NCBI GenBank assembly: GCA_900470775.1
Contig: UCBZ01000040.1
Span: forward strand, 186,295 to 250,294
Reading direction: 5' to 3'
DNA from: Hyphomicrobiales bacterium
GTDB taxonomy: Bacteria; Pseudomonadota; Alphaproteobacteria; Rhizobiales; Beijerinckiaceae
Length of the DNA stretch: 64,000 nucleotides
Shown here: positions 56,506 through 64,000 of the stretch, in pieces
Layout of the letters: the number at the start of each line of letters is the position of its first letter
Numbering within the stretch: position 1 is the stretch's first letter
Notes under the pieces: generated by a model
Seen by the model: the letters and a program-made list of their open reading frames with translations, nothing else
Told to the model about the DNA's origin: nothing
The model's database searches: none
Program-made: the position numbers and the translations under genes

Positions 56506-57311
56506 GCTGCGCTGTCCTGCCTGCCGGTGAGGAGTTCGCGCGTGGCGGCCGCGACATCGGCCTGCCGCATCAGGCTTTCGCCGACGAGGAAAGTGCCGAC
56601 GCCGACGCGGTTCAGCCGGGTGATGTCGACATGGCTGAAGATGCCGCTCTCGCTGATGACGATGCGGTCGGCCGGCACGCGCGGCGCCAGCCGCTCGGTC
56701 ACGGCGAGATCGATCGTGAAGTCGCGCAAATCGCGGTTGTTGATGCCGAGCAGCTGGCTCTTCAGCGCCAGCGCCCGGTCGAGTTCGGCCTCGTCATGGA
56801 CCTCGACCAGCACATCCATGCCGAGGCCCTGGGCGGTCGTTTCGAGGTCGTGCGCGGTGGCATCGTCGACGCCGGCCATGATGATCAGGATGCAGTCGGC
56901 GCCCCAGGCCCGCGCCTCGAAGACCTGGTAGGGATCGTAGAGGAAATCCTTGCGCAGCGCCGGTAGCCCGGAAGCCGCGCGCGCCTGGATCAGGAATTCC
57001 GGTTGGCCCTGGAAGGACGGTCCGTCGGTCAGCACGGAAATGCAGGCGGCGCCGCCGGCGGCATAGGCCCGCCCCAGCGCCGGTGGATCGAAATCGGCGC
57101 GGATCAGGCCTTTTGAGGGGCTCGCCTTCTTGATCTCGGCGATTAGGGCAGGATGCCCCTGCGCCAGCTTCACCGAGAGCGCGTTGGCGAAGCCTAGCGG
57201 CTTGGGCGCCGCGCGTGCGAGGCTCTCGATATGGCCGGCCGGAATGGCCTGCTTGGCGGCCGCGATCTCCCGGCGCTTATAGGCTTCGATCCTGGCGAGG
57301 ATGTCGGTCAT
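56502..57311 (-). CDS. trpC: Indole-3-glycerol phosphate synthase
   Basis: Closes the indole ring in tryptophan synthesis. The 269-residue TIM-barrel has [56 protein letters not shown] and [15 protein letters not shown] chose the ATG at 57311; the frame extends back into trpD without similarity. Unlike E. coli, it is not fused to trpF. trpD ends 7 bases before it. Confidence 0.97.
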   Translation of the reverse strand: MTDILARIEAYKRREIAAAKQAIPAGHIESLARAAPKPLGFANALSVKLAQGHPALIAEIKKASPSKGLIRADFDPPALGRAYAAGGAACISVLTDGPSFQGQPEFLIQARAASGLPALRKDFLYDPYQVFEARAWGADCILIIMAGVDDATAHDLETTAQGLGMDVLVEVHDEAELDRALALKSQLLGINNRDLRDFTIDLAVTERLAPRVPADRIVISESGIFSHVDITRLNRVGVGTFLVGESLMRQADVAAATRELLTGRQDSAA

Positions 57312-57318
57312 CGCCGCC

Positions 57319-58332
57319 TCACGCGTTCGAGCAGGCGATGAGCGAGGCCAGCGTCGCCTTGGCCTTGCCGGAATCGAGCGCGGCGGTGGCGCGCGCCAGC
57401 CCGTCGCGCAGATCGCCGGCCTGTCCGGCCACGACGAGCGCGGCGGCTGCATTGAAGGCGGCAATATCGCGGAAGGCCGTCTTCCCGCCGTCGAGCACGG
57501 CGCGCAGCGCGGCGGCATTCTGCGCCGGCTCGCCGCCACGCAGATCCTCGGGCTTGGCTTTCGCCAGCCCGACATCGTCGGGGCTTATCGTGAAGCTATC
57601 GATCTTGCCGCCATCGAGCGAGACGACCCGCGTCGGCCCCGTGGTGGTGATCTCGTCAAGGCCGTCCGATCCGTGCACGGCCCAGATCCGGGTCGAGCCG
57701 AGCGTCGCCAGCACCTTCACCATCGGCTCAAGCCAGGTCTCGGAAAAGGCGCCGATGAGCTGCTTCTTGACGCCGGCCGGATTGGAGAGCGGCCCGAGCA
57801 GGTTGAAGATCGTGCGCGTGCCGAGCTCGACCCTCACCGGCGCAACATGGCGCATCGAGGCGTGATGCGTCGGTGCGAACATGAAGCCGACCCCGGCCTG
57901 CGCGATGCAACGCTCGGTCGCCTCGGGATCGAGCCCGACCTTGACGCCGAGCGCGGTCAGAACATCCGCCGCGCCCGATTTCGAGGACGCCGCCCGGTTG
58001 CCGTGCTTGGCGACCGGCACGCCGCAGGCCGCGGTGATGATCGCCGCCAGCGTCGAGACATTGTAGGAGCCCGATGAGTCGCCGCCGGTGCCGACGATGT
58101 CGATCGCCTCAGTCGGCGCCTTGACCGTCAGCATCTTGCCGCGCATCGCGCCGACCGCCCCGGTGATCTCCTCGACGGTTTCGCCGCGCACGCGCAGCGC
58201 CATCAGGAAAGCGGCCGCCTGGGCATTTGTCACACCGCCCGAGAGGATCGTGTCGAAGGCATCGCGCGCCTCGTCGCGCGACAGCGAGGCGCCGGTCGCG
58301 ACCTTGGCGATGAAGGGCTTGAAATCGTCCAT
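57319..58332 (-). CDS. trpD: Anthranilate phosphoribosyltransferase
   Basis: Attaches phosphoribosyl to anthranilate. The 337-residue product has the PRPP-site [17 protein letters not shown], the [21 protein letters not shown] region, [18 protein letters not shown] and [12 protein letters not shown]. Separate from trpG, as usual outside enterobacteria. trpG lies 33 bases upstream. Confidence 0.97.
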   Translation of the reverse strand: MDDFKPFIAKVATGASLSRDEARDAFDTILSGGVTNAQAAAFLMALRVRGETVEEITGAVGAMRGKMLTVKAPTEAIDIVGTGGDSSGSYNVSTLAAIITAACGVPVAKHGNRAASSKSGAADVLTALGVKVGLDPEATERCIAQAGVGFMFAPTHHASMRHVAPVRVELGTRTIFNLLGPLSNPAGVKKQLIGAFSETWLEPMVKVLATLGSTRIWAVHGSDGLDEITTTGPTRVVSLDGGKIDSFTISPDDVGLAKAKPEDLRGGEPAQNAAALRAVLDGGKTAFRDIAAFNAAAALVVAGQAGDLRDGLARATAALDSGKAKATLASLIACSNA

Positions 58333-58365
58333 GGGAACTCTGTGAAGCAGTCGGCTAGGATCGGG

Positions 58366-58983
58366 TCAGGCAGTGCCGGCAAGCGCGGCAGTCGCGTGTT
58401 CGCGCTGCCATCGCTCGGCGAGATCGAGGAAATTCCGCAGGATGGTGGCGCCGTGCTCGGAGGCGATACTTTCAGGATGGAACTGCACGCCATGCACCGG
58501 CAGGCTGCGATGCGACAGCGCCATGATCAGCCCGTCGCCGCTCGTGGCCTCGATTTCGAGATTGGTCGGACAGGTCTCGCGCGCCACCACCAGCGAATGA
58601 TAGCGCGTCGCCTGCAGCGGCCCGTTGATGCCGCGAAACAGGCCGCGCGCCTTGTGCTCGATCACTGAGACCTTGCCGTGCATCGGCAGCGGCGCGCGCA
58701 CGACGTCGCCGCCGAAAGCCTGGCCGATCGCCTGAAGCCCAAGGCAGACGCCGAAGATCGGCTTGGCGCTGGCGCCCTCGCGCACGAGATCGAGGCAGAT
58801 GCCGGCTTCGTTGGGGGTGCAGGGGCCCGGCGACAGCACGATCGCGTCATGCTCGTTACTGAGGGCTTCCGCAACCGTCAGCGCATCGTTGCGGCGCACA
58901 TCGACATCCGCCCCCAGCCCGCCGATCAGGTGGACGAGGTTCCAGGTGAAGCTGTCGTAATTGTCGATCAGCAGGATGCGCAT
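58366..58983 (-). CDS. trpG: Anthranilate synthase component II (glutamine amidotransferase)
   Basis: Hydrolyses glutamine and passes ammonia to TrpE. The 205-residue class I amidotransferase has LIDNYDSFTWNLVHLI, LSPGPCTPNEAG, the nucleophile Cys in FGVCLGLQAIGQAFGG, and the His-Glu pair in HGVQFHPESIASEHG. ATG at 58983; the frame opens 19 codons further but without similarity. Its partner trpE is not beside it and does not lie in this window, so it must be elsewhere; the adjacent upstream gene is a PD-(D/E)XK-like protein. Confidence 0.95.
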   Translation of the reverse strand: MRILLIDNYDSFTWNLVHLIGGLGADVDVRRNDALTVAEALSNEHDAIVLSPGPCTPNEAGICLDLVREGASAKPIFGVCLGLQAIGQAFGGDVVRAPLPMHGKVSVIEHKARGLFRGINGPLQATRYHSLVVARETCPTNLEIEATSGDGLIMALSHRSLPVHGVQFHPESIASEHGATILRNFLDLAERWQREHATAALAGTA

Positions 58984-59064
58984 CGGCCCGCCCATGGATT
59001 TTGGGTTCCGGTCATGCACGGTCGAGGGCGGAGAGGTCAAGGTCGTGAGCAGAATGACCCGCGA

Positions 59065-59607
59065 TCAGGTCAGATTGAGGGGCTTGCGAAGCATCAATTC
59101 CACGCGACAACGGGTCAATTTCCATTCACTTGGCAGACTTTCACGAGTGCCCGCGCCTGAGGCCTTGGGCCCTCTCACATAGTCCTCGTGGAGTATTGTA
59201 TCGCCACGCCCCCCGGAGGCTTCCTTCAACCGATCGGCTACCTCTCGAGGCCAAGCAAGATAGGCGCGCGGGATCTGATCGTCAGGAATGCCCTTGAACT
59301 GCACAAGGCATAAGGCAGTCATAGGTTTGTGTCGCTCAAACCAGGATTCTGCTGCGGCGTGATAATTGGCGTTCTTTATTTTTGCGAGTTGTGTTTGAGA
59401 AAGGCCCCAGCTTCCATCTTGGCTGCCTTTCACCGACACTTTGAGCATCCGTTCACCTTCGGCAATCATCAGATCGTATTCCGGTTGGTTCGCTCCATAC
59501 TGAACGGATACATCATACCCAAAACGAGCAAATTGCGCCGCTGTAAACGCCTCAGCAGCAGTCGCCACATGCCACGATCTAAGTTTGATCGGCGTAGCGT
59601 CTATCAT
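59065..59607 (-). CDS. Putative PD-(D/E)XK nuclease-fold protein, 180 residues
   Basis: No named family recognised with certainty. The pattern fits a PD-(D/E)XK core: Glu19 in an N-terminal helix (ATAAEAFTAAQFARFGYDV), Asp45 in PEYDLMIAE, then a strand ending S58-V59-K60 (LKVSVKGSQDG), with Gln72 in the next helix. This resembles small PDDEXK_5-like endonucleases. The ATG at 59607 is two bases after the HerA stop, and a GGGG ribosome site lies in the HerA end, so the pair is coupled. GC content and codon choice are visibly lower than the neighbours, suggesting transfer. Confidence 0.65.
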   Translation of the reverse strand: MIDATPIKLRSWHVATAAEAFTAAQFARFGYDVSVQYGANQPEYDLMIAEGERMLKVSVKGSQDGSWGLSQTQLAKIKNANYHAAAESWFERHKPMTALCLVQFKGIPDDQIPRAYLAWPREVADRLKEASGGRGDTILHEDYVRGPKASGAGTRESLPSEWKLTRCRVELMLRKPLNLT

Positions 59608-59609
59608 TC

Positions 59610-61118
59610 CTAGCCCCGAGCCCCGCGCGGCATGCCCGCCGTGCGGATCGTACCCTGGCCGGGAGCGGTCTCGATGCCGAGCATCGGCAAGGCGAGCGTG
59701 CGCTGGCCGCGGAAATCGACATGGCAGACGAGCAGCCCGCGCTCCTCGATATAGGCGATCAGCCGCCGCGCCCGGCTGGGCGAATGGCTGCCATAGACGC
59801 TCGCCAGCTCCGCATCGCTGGGGCACGGCGCGCCTTCCAGCGCGGCGCGCGCGATGAACAGGAACAGCCCGTGCAGATCGTCGGGCAAGGCCAACGAGGC
59901 CGCGACGGCAGCCTGCCAGCCATGCGACTCGACGATCTCGTCGCTGGCACCGGCCTTGGCCACGGCCAGCCGCCGGCGGAACTCGTCGAGGCTGAGATGG
60001 CTGCGGCCGAGCCGGCGCATCCGGCAGCGCACGGTGAAATCCTGGTAGAGCACGGCGACCTGGCGCGAGCGCGCCTCGGGATCGGCCATCAGCTCGCGCA
60101 GGATCTCGACCATGATTGCCTCGCGCTCGGCCGGCTCCATCGGAACCTCCGGCTCGGGTTCGGGCACGGCCGGGCGATAGCTCTCGATCTGGCGCATCGT
60201 CTCATGCACTGCCGGGCGCGGCCGAGGAGCCGGACGCGGCGGCCGGGCCAGGGGGATCACCTCGTCGGCGCCGGCCGTGAAGATCAGCTTGCCGGCTTCT
60301 TCCGGAGCCTGTTCTGGCAGCGGCATCAGTCCCGGCGCGCCGCCGCGATCGACTGACGTCGCTGGGCCGATCCGCAGCGGCAGCGGCCGCTTCGACAGAG
60401 CCGGTCCCAGCGCGACGAACTGGCCGCGCTCGAGGTCGCGGAACATCTCGGCCTGCTTACGGTCCATGCCGAGGAGGTCGGCGGCGCGGGCCATGTCGAT
60501 GTCGAGGAAGGTGCGCCCCATCAGGAAGTTCGAGGCTTCGGCGGCGACGTTCTTGGCGAGCTTGGCGAGGCGTTGGGTGGCGATGACACCCGCCAGTCCG
60601 CGCTTGCGGCCCCGGCACATCAGGTTGGTCATGGCGCCGAGCGAAAGCCGCCGCGCCTCGTCCGAAACCTCGCCCGCCATCACCGGCGCGAAGAGCTGCG
60701 CCTCGTCGACGACGATCAGCATCGGGAACCAGAGAGAACGATCGACGTCGAACAGCCCGCCGAGAAAGGCCGCGACCGCGCGCAACTGCTCGTCGGCTTC
60801 GAGGTTTTCGAGATTGAGCACGACCGAGACGCGGTGCTGGCGCACCCGCAGGGCGACGCGCTGCAGTTCCGCCTCGCCGCATTGTGCATCGACCACGACA
60901 TGGCCGAACTGGTCGGCGAGCGAGACGAAGTCGCCCTCCGGGTCGATCACGGCCTGCTGTACCAGCGGCGCGCTCTGTTCGAGCAGGCGCCGCAGCAGAT
61001 GCGATTTGCCGGAGCCGGAGTTACCCTGGACCAGAAGCCGCGTCGCCAGCAATTCCGCGAGATCGAGCAAGGCGGGTTGACCGCCCTGGCCCAAGCCCAT
61101 GTCGATGGCTGTCGTCAT
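59610..61118 (-). CDS. HerA-like ATPase (DUF87 family)
   Basis: A 502-residue FtsK/HerA-superfamily P-loop ATPase. Walker A is QGNSGSGKSHLL (about 31-42), Walker B LIVVDEAQLF (about 134-143), and the downstream RGRKRGLAGVIATQRLAKL carries the sensor Gln. A Pro/Arg-rich linker (about 290-330) leads to an unrelated C-terminal part with a winged-helix-like end (SPSRARRLIAYIEERGLLV). HerA proteins form hexameric DNA pumps, often with a nuclease. GTG at 61163 is a longer alternative start; I list ATG 61118. GC is like the core, unlike the gene it is coupled to. Confidence 0.85.
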   Translation of the reverse strand: MTTAIDMGLGQGGQPALLDLAELLATRLLVQGNSGSGKSHLLRRLLEQSAPLVQQAVIDPEGDFVSLADQFGHVVVDAQCGEAELQRVALRVRQHRVSVVLNLENLEADEQLRAVAAFLGGLFDVDRSLWFPMLIVVDEAQLFAPVMAGEVSDEARRLSLGAMTNLMCRGRKRGLAGVIATQRLAKLAKNVAAEASNFLMGRTFLDIDMARAADLLGMDRKQAEMFRDLERGQFVALGPALSKRPLPLRIGPATSVDRGGAPGLMPLPEQAPEEAGKLIFTAGADEVIPLARPPRPAPRPRPAVHETMRQIESYRPAVPEPEPEVPMEPAEREAIMVEILRELMADPEARSRQVAVLYQDFTVRCRMRRLGRSHLSLDEFRRRLAVAKAGASDEIVESHGWQAAVAASLALPDDLHGLFLFIARAALEGAPCPSDAELASVYGSHSPSRARRLIAYIEERGLLVCHVDFRGQRTLALPMLGIETAPGQGTIRTAGMPRGARG

Positions 61119-61390
61119 GCCGTGATCGCATTGCTCCAGAAATTCGGGTGGCCTCTCTAGCACGCGCGCGAGCCCGATGCCGTTCTCCCGTCACCCCTTC
61201 CACAGCAAGATGCGAGCACGGGGCGCGTGCGGCTATGGCGAGGAAGTATTTCGGACCGGAAGTTCTTCGGGGATCGAACTCTTCGGGAATCACGGTGGTC
61301 AAGGACTTGAAGTCGAGGCTTGTGCCGGGTACGCCACAGAAACATTTGGTGACATTCCGCCAAATCCAGATACATGCCGGGGGGCGGATC

Positions 61391-62269
61391 ATGGGCTCGA
61401 GTCTGAAGACGCTGCAGCGCTTGATGACGTTGACGCGCGCGGGAGATTTGCCGCCGGGCGGGGCGATCTGCGACATCGGCGCGACCCAGCTTTTCGGCGG
61501 CGATCTGGCCTCTGACGGCGCGCGTCAATTCCTCGAATTCTATGCGTCGCTGACGCCCGCGGCCAAGAAGCCCTCCGAGCTTGCCGAGGGCGTGCTCGCC
61601 AAGCTCGGACATGGCGGCTTTCTCGGCGATCTGTTGGCCCTGGCAGGCTTCGAATACACCGCGCTCGATATCTTCCACGCCCGCAACACCATCCTGTTCG
61701 ATCTCAACGTCCATGCGCCGGGGCCCAGGCTCTATGGCAAGTTCGACCTGGTGATGAATCTCGGCACGACCGAGCATGTTTTCAGCCAGCTTCGAGCCTT
61801 CCAGACCATTCATGAGCTGACGAAGCCGGGCGGCGTCGTCTATCACGACCTCCCGTTCGCCGGTTACTTCGATCATGCCCTGTTCCGCTACGATCCGCTG
61901 TTTTTCCGCGAGATCGTCAAGGCGAACAGCTATGAGGTCCTGCTGCAGGAAATCACCAAAGGCGCCGAGAAGCCGGTTCCCCTCGATGTCCGCACCATGG
62001 GCTATCCGGACGCGACCGTGATCGATATCGGCATCGAGGCGATCCTGCGGCGCACCAGCGCCGAGGTCTTCAAGGTGCCGATGGAGATCAGCACCTCGCT
62101 CTCGGTCGATCCCGGCTTGAGCGATGTCCAGGCCGACGATGCCGTGATGATGGCGCCGGGCTTTCTCGTCGCCTATGGCGCGGGCGCCGAAGGGCTGCCG
62201 TTCCGCGACCTCAGCGCGCTCTGGCTGCGGCGGGCAACCGCCGGCGTGCGCCGCCGCGTTGGGCTTTAA
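61391..62269 (+). CDS. Putative SAM-dependent methyltransferase
   Basis: A 292-residue protein that looks like a class I methyltransferase: AICDIGATQLFGG resembles motif I, FEYTALDIFHA motif II and KFDLVMNLGTTEHVF the acidic post-motif, followed by LTKPGGVVYHDLPFAGYFDH. Substrate unknown; the N-terminal MGSSLKTLQRLMTLTRAG has no assigned role. ATG at 61391 has GGGGGCGG about 5 bases upstream; an in-frame ATG at 61235 would add 52 unconserved residues. The 272-base gap to the divergent HerA gene must hold both promoters. Accessory in character. Confidence 0.7.
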   Translation: MGSSLKTLQRLMTLTRAGDLPPGGAICDIGATQLFGGDLASDGARQFLEFYASLTPAAKKPSELAEGVLAKLGHGGFLGDLLALAGFEYTALDIFHARNTILFDLNVHAPGPRLYGKFDLVMNLGTTEHVFSQLRAFQTIHELTKPGGVVYHDLPFAGYFDHALFRYDPLFFREIVKANSYEVLLQEITKGAEKPVPLDVRTMGYPDATVIDIGIEAILRRTSAEVFKVPMEISTSLSVDPGLSDVQADDAVMMAPGFLVAYGAGAEGLPFRDLSALWLRRATAGVRRRVGL

Positions 62270-62287
62270 ACCCGCTCGACGTCCCCG

Positions 62288-62572
62288 TCAGCGCGGGCAG
62301 CGGCGCGTGCGTTCCTCGCGCTGGATCTCGGCGATGCTGCGGCGCTGGCTGTTCGACAGCGGCAATTCCTCGGCGTTGTCGTACTGGCAGCCGGCATTGC
62401 CGAAAGCCTCGATGCCGCGACGCGTGCGGAAGCAGTAGCCCTGCGCCTTGTAGATCTCGTTGCGCGCATACCAGAGATCGTCACATGTCTCGGCGCGGGC
62501 AGGAGCGGGCAGCACTGCAAGGCCGAGCAGAAGCCCGAGCGCTGCCATGCTCATCGTCAACGTTCGCCGCAT
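62288..62572 (-). CDS. YARHG domain-containing exported protein
   Basis: A 94-residue precursor with a Sec signal (about 1-27, ending PARA). The mature part has the YARHG motif CDDLWYARNEIYKAQGYCFRT followed by two more cysteines (GNAGC and RRCPR), giving four possible disulfide-forming residues. YARHG domains are extracellular and of unknown function. ATG at 62572 has GGAG upstream and begins the signal peptide; divergent from the ceramidase-like gene. Confidence 0.75.
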   Translation of the reverse strand: MRRTLTMSMAALGLLLGLAVLPAPARAETCDDLWYARNEIYKAQGYCFRTRRGIEAFGNAGCQYDNAEELPLSNSQRRSIAEIQREERTRRCPR

Positions 62573-62718
62573 GGCCGATTCTCCGTCTCCGCGCACAGAT
62601 GCGCGGCAATCTGCGCGAAGCGGCGGAACGCGGCAACCCGCCCGCTTTCCCGATTGCTCCAGAGCGCGTCGCGCGGACGTCGTCTGGGGCCGCTAGGCTG
62701 GCGCGGGAGGAGCGGATC

Positions 62719-63384
62719 ATGCGCGCATATGGCTATTGCGAACGGCTCGGCGCCGAACTCTGGGCCGAGCCCTGGAATGCGCTGACCAACGGCGCCTTTC
62801 TTCTGGCCGCATGCGCCGCCCTGCTGTTGTGGCGCCGCGCCGGCGGTCAAGACCGGCCGGCGCTGGTCATGCTGCTGCTCGTCTTCGCCATCGGCATCGG
62901 CTCCTTCCTGTTCCACACCATGCCGCAGCCCTGGACGCTGGCTGCCGATGTCGTGCCGATCCAGCTCTTCGCCTTCTCCTATTTCGGTCTGGCACTGGCG
63001 CGTTTCGTCGGCCTGCGACCCGTGGCGACGGGGCTCGGCACGCTGGCCTTCGTCGCTTTCGCCTTGTCGCTGTCATGGGGGCTCGCGCCCTTGCTCCCAC
63101 CGGAGCTACGCGGTTCGGCAGGGTATGGTGCCTTCCTGCTCGGGCTCGTCGGCATGGCCGCAGCGCTGCGGCGGCGGCCATGCCAGGCTGGGACGGCGCA
63201 GCTTATCGGCCTGGCCGGGCTCGTCTTCGCCCTGTCCCTGACATTCCGGACGCTCGACGGCCCGCTCTGCGCAAGCGTCCCGCTGGGAACGCACTGGCTC
63301 TGGCATCTGCTGAACGCGACCGTTCTGTATCTGCTGCTCAGGGCCGCGATCATGCATGGATCGGGCAGGGCGGCCGATCGCTAG
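62719..63384 (+). CDS. Ceramidase-family membrane hydrolase (CREST superfamily)
   Basis: A 221-residue polytopic membrane protein. The N-terminus YCERLGAELWAEPWNALTN, the GSFLFHTMPQPW segment and the C-terminal GTHWLWHLLNA with conserved histidines match alkaline ceramidase-type CREST hydrolases, which bind zinc through these residues. About seven hydrophobic segments are seen. A GGGAGGAG ribosome site lies 7 bases before the ATG. Whether it cleaves ceramide, another lipid, or acts otherwise cannot be told here. Confidence 0.8.
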   Translation: MRAYGYCERLGAELWAEPWNALTNGAFLLAACAALLLWRRAGGQDRPALVMLLLVFAIGIGSFLFHTMPQPWTLAADVVPIQLFAFSYFGLALARFVGLRPVATGLGTLAFVAFALSLSWGLAPLLPPELRGSAGYGAFLLGLVGMAAALRRRPCQAGTAQLIGLAGLVFALSLTFRTLDGPLCASVPLGTHWLWHLLNATVLYLLLRAAIMHGSGRAADR

Positions 63385-63460
63385 ACGGTAGCGGCCACGA
63401 TCGGGCGGGACTACGATGACCGCCGAAACAACCGCGCACTGCCACAACGGACCAGATCTC

Positions 63461-64000
63461 ATGACCCGCCGCGCCCGCATCCTCGTGATCAATCCCAATT
63501 CCAACGAGGCGGTGACGGAAGGGCTGCGTCAGGCGGTGCTGCCGCTCTCCTATGCGGAGGGGCCCGAGATCATCTGCGAGACGCTGACCGAAGGCCCGTT
63601 CGGCGTCGAGACGCAGGAGCATGCCGAGAGCGTCACGATCCCCCTGCGCCGCAAGGTCGAGGCAGCCAACGACGTCGATGCCTTCGTCATCGCCTGCTAT
63701 TCCGATCCCGGCCTCCACGTCGCGCGCGAGGGCACGGCGAGCCCCGTCTTCGGCATCGCCGAGAGCGGCGTGCTGACGGCGCTGGCGCGTGCCGACCGCT
63801 TCGGCGTCATCGCGATCAAGACCCGCTCGATCCCGCGCCATATCCGCTATCTCCGGCAGATGGGGCTGATGGACCGGCTGGCCGGCGAGCGGCCGCTGGA
63901 GATGTCGGTCGCCGAGACGGCCTCGGGTGATCGCACGCTGGAGCGCATGATCGCGATCGGGCGCGAGCTCAAGGACAAGGACGGTGCCGGCGCCATCGTC
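63461..64000 (+). CDS. Asp/Glu/hydantoin racemase family protein, N-terminal part
   Basis: The gene runs off the window; 180 codons are present and no stop occurs before 64000. The start MTRRARILVINPNSNEAVTEG, the AFVIACYSDPGL segment with a likely catalytic Cys, and GIAESGVLTALARADRFGVI match the racemase family that includes hydantoin racemases and maleate isomerase relatives. It probably inverts or isomerises an amino-acid-type substrate; the exact one is unknown. No clear ribosome site precedes the ATG. Confidence 0.85.
   Translation, partial: MTRRARILVINPNSNEAVTEGLRQAVLPLSYAEGPEIICETLTEGPFGVETQEHAESVTIPLRRKVEAANDVDAFVIACYSDPGLHVAREGTASPVFGIAESGVLTALARADRFGVIAIKTRSIPRHIRYLRQMGLMDRLAGERPLEMSVAETASGDRTLERMIAIGRELKDKDGAGAIV

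Noticed and set aside
59055-59072. Small inverted repeat TGACC/GGTCA at the end of the PD-(D/E)XK-like gene
   Set aside because: Only five paired bases and overlaps the stop codon; not a credible terminator.
60884-61390. Upstream extension of the methyltransferase frame across the HerA gene
   Set aside because: It runs antisense through HerA with Arg-rich random sequence; the ATG at 61391 has a ribosome site.

Overview
This is 64 kb of a dense, GC-rich alphaproteobacterial chromosome. Gene content, gene order and product style (LpxI instead of LpxH, an extended S2 protein, ProRS without an editing insertion, a GTTC-N7-GTTC SOS box, many GTGA/ATGA stop-start overlaps) point to Hyphomicrobiales (Rhizobiales). 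A Bosea-like genome is my best guess, but the genus is inferred, not proven. Nearly all of it is core housekeeping DNA. I see no IS element, prophage, CRISPR array, tRNA or rRNA.

Layout. (1) 1-6084, plus strand: fatty-acid synthesis (end of fabD, fabG, acpP, fabF), then mltG, yicC, gmk. (2) 6099-13958, minus strand: a tripartite-tricarboxylate-type binding protein (Bug), rsmA, pdxA, lptD, lptG, lptF. surA, usual between lptD and pdxA, is absent. (3) 14119-19501: pepA, holC, a small lipoprotein, two unknown small proteins, an ABC-F ATPase and a possible 40-residue membrane peptide. (4) 19531-26004: chemoreceptor, coaD, proS, lolC, lolD and a 36-residue membrane peptide with a strong ribosome site. 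(5) 26110-31747: dnaE, an FkbM methyltransferase, a nicotinamidase with a Tat-like leader and a small exported protein. (6) 32048-47286: the long rpsB-tsf-pyrH-frr-uppS-cdsA-dxr-rseP-bamA-lpxD-fabZ-lpxA-lpxI-lpxB run. (7) 47312-51431, minus strand: second Bug protein, gltA, gltX. (8) 51660-58983: comEC on plus; lexA, moeA, moaC, trpC, trpD, trpG on minus; trpE is not adjacent. (9) 59065-64000, the most variable part: a PD-(D/E)XK-like protein coupled to a HerA-like ATPase, a methyltransferase-like gene, a YARHG protein, a ceramidase-family membrane protein and the start of an Asp/Glu racemase.

The dominant theme is the cell envelope. FabDGF/AcpP and FabZ supply acyl-ACP; LpxA, LpxD, LpxI and LpxB turn it into lipid A precursors; LptF, LptG and LptD move LPS to the surface; LolCD releases lipoproteins; BamA inserts outer-membrane proteins; RseP cleaves membrane proteins; UppS, Dxr and MltG serve isoprenoid and murein metabolism; CdsA makes phospholipid precursor.

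The two observations most worth testing are a chain of tiny overlapping ORFs, each joined by ATGA, that leads into the lpxA start codon (44387-44433), and a two-gene HerA ATPase / PD-(D/E)XK-like unit at 59065-61118 whose nuclease-like member looks compositionally foreign.
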